Origin: Methylococcus sp. Mc7
GTDB lineage: Bacteria > Pseudomonadota > Gammaproteobacteria > Methylococcales > Methylococcaceae
DNA: 64,000 bases
Assembly (NCBI RefSeq): GCF_019285515.1
Contig: NZ_CP079095.1
Location: 1,677,501 to 1,741,500, forward strand
Direction of reading: 5' to 3'
Shown here: piece after piece, positions 59,612-64,000 of the stretch
How the letters are laid out: each line of letters begins with the position of its first letter
Numbering within the stretch: position 1 is the stretch's first letter
Notes under the pieces: generated by a model
Database searches by the model: none
What the model saw: the letters and a program-made list of their open reading frames with translations, nothing else
What the model was told of the DNA's origin: nothing
Position numbers and translations under genes: made by a program

Positions 59612-62131
59612 ATGAAAAGGCTATCGGCGGTTTCCATGGCATCGTTGTTGCTGGTCGCGGCGGGCATTTCGAGTGTGGCGGCGGATACGCCGGTCTCGAT
59701 CATCGTCATGTTCAAAAGCGATGTCGGCCAGGATGAGCCCGGCGCGATGAATACGGCCGAGCTCGATCGTCTGCAGGCCGAGACCGGTTTCGATTTCAAG
59801 TGGATGGGGAACACCCGGACCAACGCCAGGATTTTGCAGACGCCCGATACGTTGACCCAGGATGAGGCGACAGCCCTGGCGCGAAGGATCGGCGTCATGG
59901 ACGGTGTGCTGTGGGCCGGCGTCGATGTCCCGCAGAGCGCAGTGTCCGCCAGGTCGGCCGCTTCGGCTGTTGCCGGCATCGAGGAATTCATCATCAAATT
60001 CAAACGCGGGGCGGGTTCGCTGCCGCTGGATGTCCAGAAACTCTCGGCGGCTGCCGGAGCAGGTCTGGTCCCCACGTCGGAAACCGTAGGCGGGGCGCAG
60101 GTGTACCGCCTCGGCCATCCAGTGGGGGCGGCGGACGCGGGCGAGATCGAGCGGCGTCTCGAAGCCTTGCCGGAAGTACGCTATGCCGATCCGGTAACAC
60201 GCATGAAGGCCCAGGCCGCTGCCGAGCCAGTCACGCCCAGCGACGAATATTTCCCACAGCAATGGCATCTTCAGAGCGGTCCTGGTGCGGTTGCCGGCTC
60301 GGCCAACGTGCAGGCCGCCTGGTCACTCACCCGGGGGGCGCCCGAAGTCACGGTTGCAGTGCTGGACAGCGGCGTCCTGTTCGCTCCGACCCATCCCGAC
60401 CTCGAAAGCCGGCTGGAATACCGCAATACGGAGAAGACCGTGATCGTCGGCTGGGACATGATCCGGAATCCGAGATTCGCGCGGGACGGCAATGCCCGTG
60501 ACAAAAAGCCGAAGGACGAGGGCGACTGGGAAGCGGCGGGCTGGTGCGGGAAACAGGATGGAAAACCCGTGCCTTCGGAGTTCAAGGCGTCCGAATGGCA
60601 TGGCAGCCATGTCGCCGGCATCATCGGCGCCGCCACCGACAACGGCGTCGGCGTGAGCGGCGTCGACTGGTTCGCCCGAATCGAACCCGTGCGGGTGCTC
60701 GGCCCCTGCGATGGCAACGCCAAAGACATCATCCAGGGGATATGGTGGGCCGCGGGCAGGAAGGGGGTGGGAGGAACCCAGCCGAATCCCAGGCCGGCCA
60801 ATGTCATCAACATGAGCCTGGGGCCCGATGCGCCCGGTTCTGGGCCTTGTCCGGACGCCATGCAGGAAGCCATCGACTACGCCCTCTCGCGCAACGCCGC
60901 GGTCGTCGCATCGGCCGGCAACGAAAAGGACGACACCCGCAACTATGCCCCGGCGAATTGCCGCGGCGTGATCGCAGTCAGTGCCGTGGGGCCGTCCGGT
61001 GACCTGGCCTCGTACAGCAACTTCGGGGCGGAGGTCGCCGTCGCGGCGCCCGGCGGAGACACCGGCGCGAATGGCGAACGTCCACAGGACGGCATCCTCT
61101 CGATCGTGAATGCCAGCCAGAAGCGGCCATCCGCCGAGGGCATGTCCTATGGGGCGATGGACGGTACCAGCATGGCGGCGCCCGTCGTATCCGGCGTCGT
61201 TTCGCTGATGTTGGCAGCCGATATCGAGAAAAAGCTCAATCCGCAGCGGATCGTGACCATTCTTCGGGACACAGCGCGGCCGTTTCCGGAAGGTTCGCGT
61301 TGCGCCACCGACCTCAAGGGACAGTGCGGAGCCGGGATCGTGGATGCCTTTGCGGCGGTGAAGGCCGCGATGCCGATACCGCCGGTTTGCAGAATCGAGC
61401 CCAACGCGCAATGCAACGGCGCCGATTTGTCCGGCCGGAATCTGTCGAAAGCCAACCTGACGGGGGCGGAGCTGGAGCGGGCGAATCTGGACGGCGCCAA
61501 CCTCACCGAAGCGCTGTTGAGTTCGGCACGGATGAACCAAGCCTCGCTCAAGGCGGCAAACCTGTCGGGGGCCAACCTGGATTTCGCCATCGCGACGAAC
61601 GCCAATTTGGATGGTGCCATTTTGACCGGCGCTCATCTGTACAACGTATTCCTCAGCGGCGGCTCATTGGTCAACGCAAAATTGGCCCAGGCCAACCTCT
61701 GGCAGGCGAGTCTGAGCCATGCCAATCTCAGCGATGCGGACCTCAGCGGGGCGCAACTGCGCGGCGCCACTCTCGCCGGAGCGGACTTATCCAGAGTGAA
61801 GATGAGTGCCGCTACGGCATATAACGCCGACCTGAGCGACACCAGACTCAACGGAGCCAATCTCACCGGCGCGAAGCTGGGCGACGCGAAAGCCTCCAGG
61901 GCCAAGTTGAGCCAGGCCGTTCTGAACGAGGCATCCATGCACCACATCGACCTCAGTGGTGCGGACCTGACCGACGCCAGCTTGATTGACGCCAGTCTAT
62001 TACAAGCCAATCTGACCGATGCGAACCTGCTGGGGGCGAATCTGGCGGGCGCCCGCCTGACCGGAGCGATTTTCTGCAGGACCCGCATGCCCGATGGTTC
62101 GGTTAACAATTCTAATTGTCCGGTTCAGTAG
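59612..62131 (+). CDS. Secreted subtilisin-like protease with pentapeptide-repeat tail
   Basis: 839 residues from ATG 59612 with AGGA 7 bp upstream. A signal peptide ends near residue 25 (VAAGISSVAADTP). Two segments resembling peptidase-inhibitor I9 propeptides follow (SIIVMFKSDVGQDEPG and EEFIIKFKRGAGSLPLDVQK). The S8 catalytic triad is complete: Asp in VAVLDSGVLFAPTHPD, His in EWHGSHVAGIIGAATDNG and Ser in GTSMAAPVVSGVVSLMLAAD. The last 230 residues are pentapeptide repeats of the A(N/D)LXX type. It should act outside the cytoplasm. The upstream 263-bp gap carries the divergent promoters. Confidence 0.9.
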   Translation: MKRLSAVSMASLLLVAAGISSVAADTPVSIIVMFKSDVGQDEPGAMNTAELDRLQAETGFDFKWMGNTRTNARILQTPDTLTQDEATALARRIGVMDGVLWAGVDVPQSAVSARSAASAVAGIEEFIIKFKRGAGSLPLDVQKLSAAAGAGLVPTSETVGGAQVYRLGHPVGAADAGEIERRLEALPEVRYADPVTRMKAQAAAEPVTPSDEYFPQQWHLQSGPGAVAGSANVQAAWSLTRGAPEVTVAVLDSGVLFAPTHPDLESRLEYRNTEKTVIVGWDMIRNPRFARDGNARDKKPKDEGDWEAAGWCGKQDGKPVPSEFKASEWHGSHVAGIIGAATDNGVGVSGVDWFARIEPVRVLGPCDGNAKDIIQGIWWAAGRKGVGGTQPNPRPANVINMSLGPDAPGSGPCPDAMQEAIDYALSRNAAVVASAGNEKDDTRNYAPANCRGVIAVSAVGPSGDLASYSNFGAEVAVAAPGGDTGANGERPQDGILSIVNASQKRPSAEGMSYGAMDGTSMAAPVVSGVVSLMLAADIEKKLNPQRIVTILRDTARPFPEGSRCATDLKGQCGAGIVDAFAAVKAAMPIPPVCRIEPNAQCNGADLSGRNLSKANLTGAELERANLDGANLTEALLSSARMNQASLKAANLSGANLDFAIATNANLDGAILTGAHLYNVFLSGGSLVNAKLAQANLWQASLSHANLSDADLSGAQLRGATLAGADLSRVKMSAATAYNADLSDTRLNGANLTGAKLGDAKASRAKLSQAVLNEASMHHIDLSGADLTDASLIDASLLQANLTDANLLGANLAGARLTGAIFCRTRMPDGSVNNSNCPVQ

Positions 62132-62284
62132 GCAGGCGACGTTGATCGCAACATACTAATTATTCGAAATAATGTCATAGCGCTCCCTCTCTCTGCCCGG
62201 ATGGAGTTCATGGACCATGCCGACGATCTGCGGGTTTTTCGTTTGGCAACCGGAGGCCGTCATGAGTTCGTCAGATGATATGGT

Positions 62285-63043
62285 ATGAGATATATGCTCA
62301 ATAACCCGACTATCACGTTGCAGCGGTTTCTGGCTGGCATCATTAGGCTTGGCATGTGTTTGCTGCTTTCGATTGCCGCCGAGGCTCACGCCGCTTCGGT
62401 GACAGTGACAAACTATGGATGGTTTGTAGCCAGTTTTGCACTGAAAGGCTGTGGCAAAGAATTTAATGCTGGCGATATCCCGGTTGAACAATATCGCACC
62501 TTCGACCTGAACGAACTGGGCTGCTCCAAGGAGCAAACGGCGAAGTTGGAAATATATTATCACTGGTGGGGATGGAAAATCCTTGATTTTCCCCCGCTCG
62601 TGGAGCTGCGTTGGGTGGGCGACCGGGTGTGGCGGGTGGTGAATGGCAAGAACATGGCGACACAAGGGAATATTTTGATTCGTTTGGACGGGCCCGCGTG
62701 GGCCCCGGAAGCGCCCGATATGGCTTCTTTCAATCCCGGAAAGGATCTGTGGAAGGCCAACTTGCCTAGTGCGGATCTGGCCGATGCCGACCTGAGTATG
62801 GGGAGCCTGGAGTCTGCCAATCTGTCCAGGGCAGATTTGCGCCGAGCTAACCTGCGCAAGGCCGATCTGTCGCGGGCGAATCTGTCCAATGCGGACTTAT
62901 CCGGTGCGTTTTTATACGGCGCGGACCTGAATGGAGCCGACCTTTCCGGGGCGAAGGGCGCCAATCTCGAAACTGCCATAACGACACGGGCGACGATCTG
63001 TCCTGATAAAAAACACGGACCTTGCCGCAAAGATCGGTATTGA
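62285..63043 (+). CDS. Secreted pentapeptide-repeat protein
   Basis: 252 residues (or 249 from ATG 62294). A signal peptide (LGMCLLLSIAAEAHAAS) precedes a domain of about 120 residues with three Cys (GCGKEFNAG, NELGCSKEQ), rich in Trp and aromatic residues. A run of A(D/N)L-type pentapeptides at about 160-230 follows (ANLPSADLADADLSMGSLES). It has the same tail type as the preceding protease, 153 bp upstream, and may work with it. Function unknown. Confidence 0.78.
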   Translation: MRYMLNNPTITLQRFLAGIIRLGMCLLLSIAAEAHAASVTVTNYGWFVASFALKGCGKEFNAGDIPVEQYRTFDLNELGCSKEQTAKLEIYYHWWGWKILDFPPLVELRWVGDRVWRVVNGKNMATQGNILIRLDGPAWAPEAPDMASFNPGKDLWKANLPSADLADADLSMGSLESANLSRADLRRANLRKADLSRANLSNADLSGAFLYGADLNGADLSGAKGANLETAITTRATICPDKKHGPCRKDRY

Positions 63044-63068
63044 ATACTTGCCTGTTTGGAGATCCAGC

Positions 63069-64000
63069 ATGACTAATCGCCTTGGCTACCGCGGCCGTGT
63101 TGACCCGAATCCCGTCCTGCCGCTCAGCGTGCTGGTGGCGCTGCTGTCGGGAGGCGTTGCGGAGGCCGCCGTGCCGTCCCTCAGGGCCGTCAGTCCGCCC
63201 GTGCGGACCAGCGGCCTGCCATCGGTCAGCGCCGACGCGAGCCGTGTGGCCTACCTCACCAACGTGGTTCGGAAGCACGGCAAACAGCAGCGTGACCAGA
63301 TTTTCCTGTGGGAGGATGACGCTGCCCGTCGCAGTTTGGTCAGCCGGAACAGGGGAGGACAACAGGCTGCCGGCAACAGTCTTTTTCCCTCGATCAGCGG
63401 CGATGGCTCGGTGGTGGTGTTCACGTCCGACGCCACGGATATCGATCCGGCTTGCGCCGTTCCGGGCGTCACGAATATTTTTCGGCAGAGCGCCTTGGAA
63501 CGGGAAACGCCGCCCCTCTGTCTCTCTGTCCCCACCACAGGGGCGGCCGCCGACGGCGACAGCCTGTATCCCGCGGTCAGCGGCAACGGGCTGGTCGTAA
63601 GCTGGGCATCGTCGGCCAGCAATCTGGTGGAAGGCGACGGCAATGGTCTCCCTGACGTGTTTCTCCGCGGTGCCGATGGAGTCATCCGACTCGTCAGCGT
63701 CGCGGGCAACGGCGAGCAAGGGGATGGCGTCAGTTCCCTGTCCAGCCTGAGTGGCGACGGCAGCCGCATCGCCTTCATGTCCGAGGCCACGAACCTCGTC
63801 GGCGATGACAGCAACGGCGTCAGCGACATCTTCCTGCGTGACTTGGCCAGTGGTGAGACCACGCGTATCAGCAAGTCCTCGACGGGCGAGCAGGCCAATG
63901 GTCCCAGCTATGGTCCCGCCTTCAGCGCCGGAGGCCGCTACGTGGGGTTCGTTTCCTCCGCGTCCAACCTGGTTGCGGGCGATAGCAACGGCAAACGGGA
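63069..64000 (+). CDS. Secreted beta-propeller (PD40/TolB-like) protein, cut by window end
   Basis: The first 310 residues, open to the last base, so 3' truncated. ATG 63069 has GGAGA 7 bp upstream. A signal-like hydrophobic stretch (VLPLSVLVALLSGGVAEAAV) leads into repeats of about 55-65 residues with the pattern PSVSADASRVAYLTN, PSISGDGSVVVFTSDATD, PAVSGNGLVVSWASSASNLV, SLSGDGSRIAFMSEATNLVG and AFSAGGRYVGFVSSASNLVA, each followed by NGxxDIFLRD. This is the blade pattern of WD40-like (PD40) propellers. Function unknown; it follows the two pentapeptide-repeat proteins by 26 bp. Confidence 0.8.
   Translation, partial: MTNRLGYRGRVDPNPVLPLSVLVALLSGGVAEAAVPSLRAVSPPVRTSGLPSVSADASRVAYLTNVVRKHGKQQRDQIFLWEDDAARRSLVSRNRGGQQAAGNSLFPSISGDGSVVVFTSDATDIDPACAVPGVTNIFRQSALERETPPLCLSVPTTGAAADGDSLYPAVSGNGLVVSWASSASNLVEGDGNGLPDVFLRGADGVIRLVSVAGNGEQGDGVSSLSSLSGDGSRIAFMSEATNLVGDDSNGVSDIFLRDLASGETTRISKSSTGEQANGPSYGPAFSAGGRYVGFVSSASNLVAGDSNGKR

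Overview
The window looks like chromosomal DNA of a Methylococcus-type gammaproteobacterial methanotroph, most likely M. capsulatus or a very close relative. The strongest marker is a bacterial sterol 14-alpha-demethylase (CYP51) fused at its C-terminus to a [3Fe-4S] ferredoxin, an architecture described from M. capsulatus. A green-type RuBisCO operon with cbbQ and cbbO, a two-subunit pyruvate carboxylase and high GC content fit this. No methane monooxygenase gene is in the window, so the assignment rests on these markers only.

Layout. 1-2984: 3' end of an rRNA operon (23S, 5S, terminator). 3.0-9.2 kb: a heavy-metal RND efflux operon on the minus strand (small secreted protein, CzcC-, CzcB- and CzcA-like proteins, DUF3240). 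9.5-16 kb: a UPF0182 membrane protein, thiO, a Kdo hydroxylase, a family 9 (heptosyl)transferase and a sulfotransferase; the last three look like lipopolysaccharide decoration genes. 16-19.8 kb: TPP riboswitch, thiC and, 8 bp behind thiC, the CYP51-ferredoxin gene. 19.9-22 kb: a secreted haem-type protein containing two amino-acid-identical domains from a recent 822-bp-period tandem duplication. 22.1-27.6 kb: M28 peptidase, small cytochrome c, glgC, a GAP-family membrane protein and an amidinotransferase. 27.6-31 kb: an ftsH paralogue whose start lies about 26 bp from an IS1380-like element. 31.3-36.9 kb: AI-2E-type permease, tandem UspA protein, DUF454 protein, bioD, a cysD 3' remnant and a HAD phosphatase.

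37-44.3 kb: a SulP anion transporter and a beta-carbonic anhydrase, separated by an unusual glycosyltransferase and a scrap of a second SulP gene. These are followed divergently by a NhaR-like regulator and a P2-type cation ATPase. 44.4-55.9 kb: a long minus-strand run that reads, in transcription order, cbbL, cbbS, cbbQ, cbbO, tsaC/sua5, a zinc-ribbon protein and the two pyruvate carboxylase subunits, with cbbR divergent from cbbL. The SulP, carbonic anhydrase, RuBisCO and pyruvate carboxylase genes together suggest a neighbourhood devoted to inorganic carbon.

56-59.3 kb: an orphan alpha/gamma pair of an N-type (Na+-ATPase-like) F-ATPase without its other subunits, overlapped by an AraC regulator. 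59.6-64 kb: three secreted proteins in a row, namely a subtilisin with a long pentapeptide-repeat tail, a small pentapeptide-repeat protein and a beta-propeller-like protein cut by the window end. I found no CRISPR array and no tRNA. The most unusual items are the thiC-CYP51 arrangement, the fresh internal duplication in the haem-type protein, the gene scraps (cysD, sulP) and the stranded ATPase subunits.
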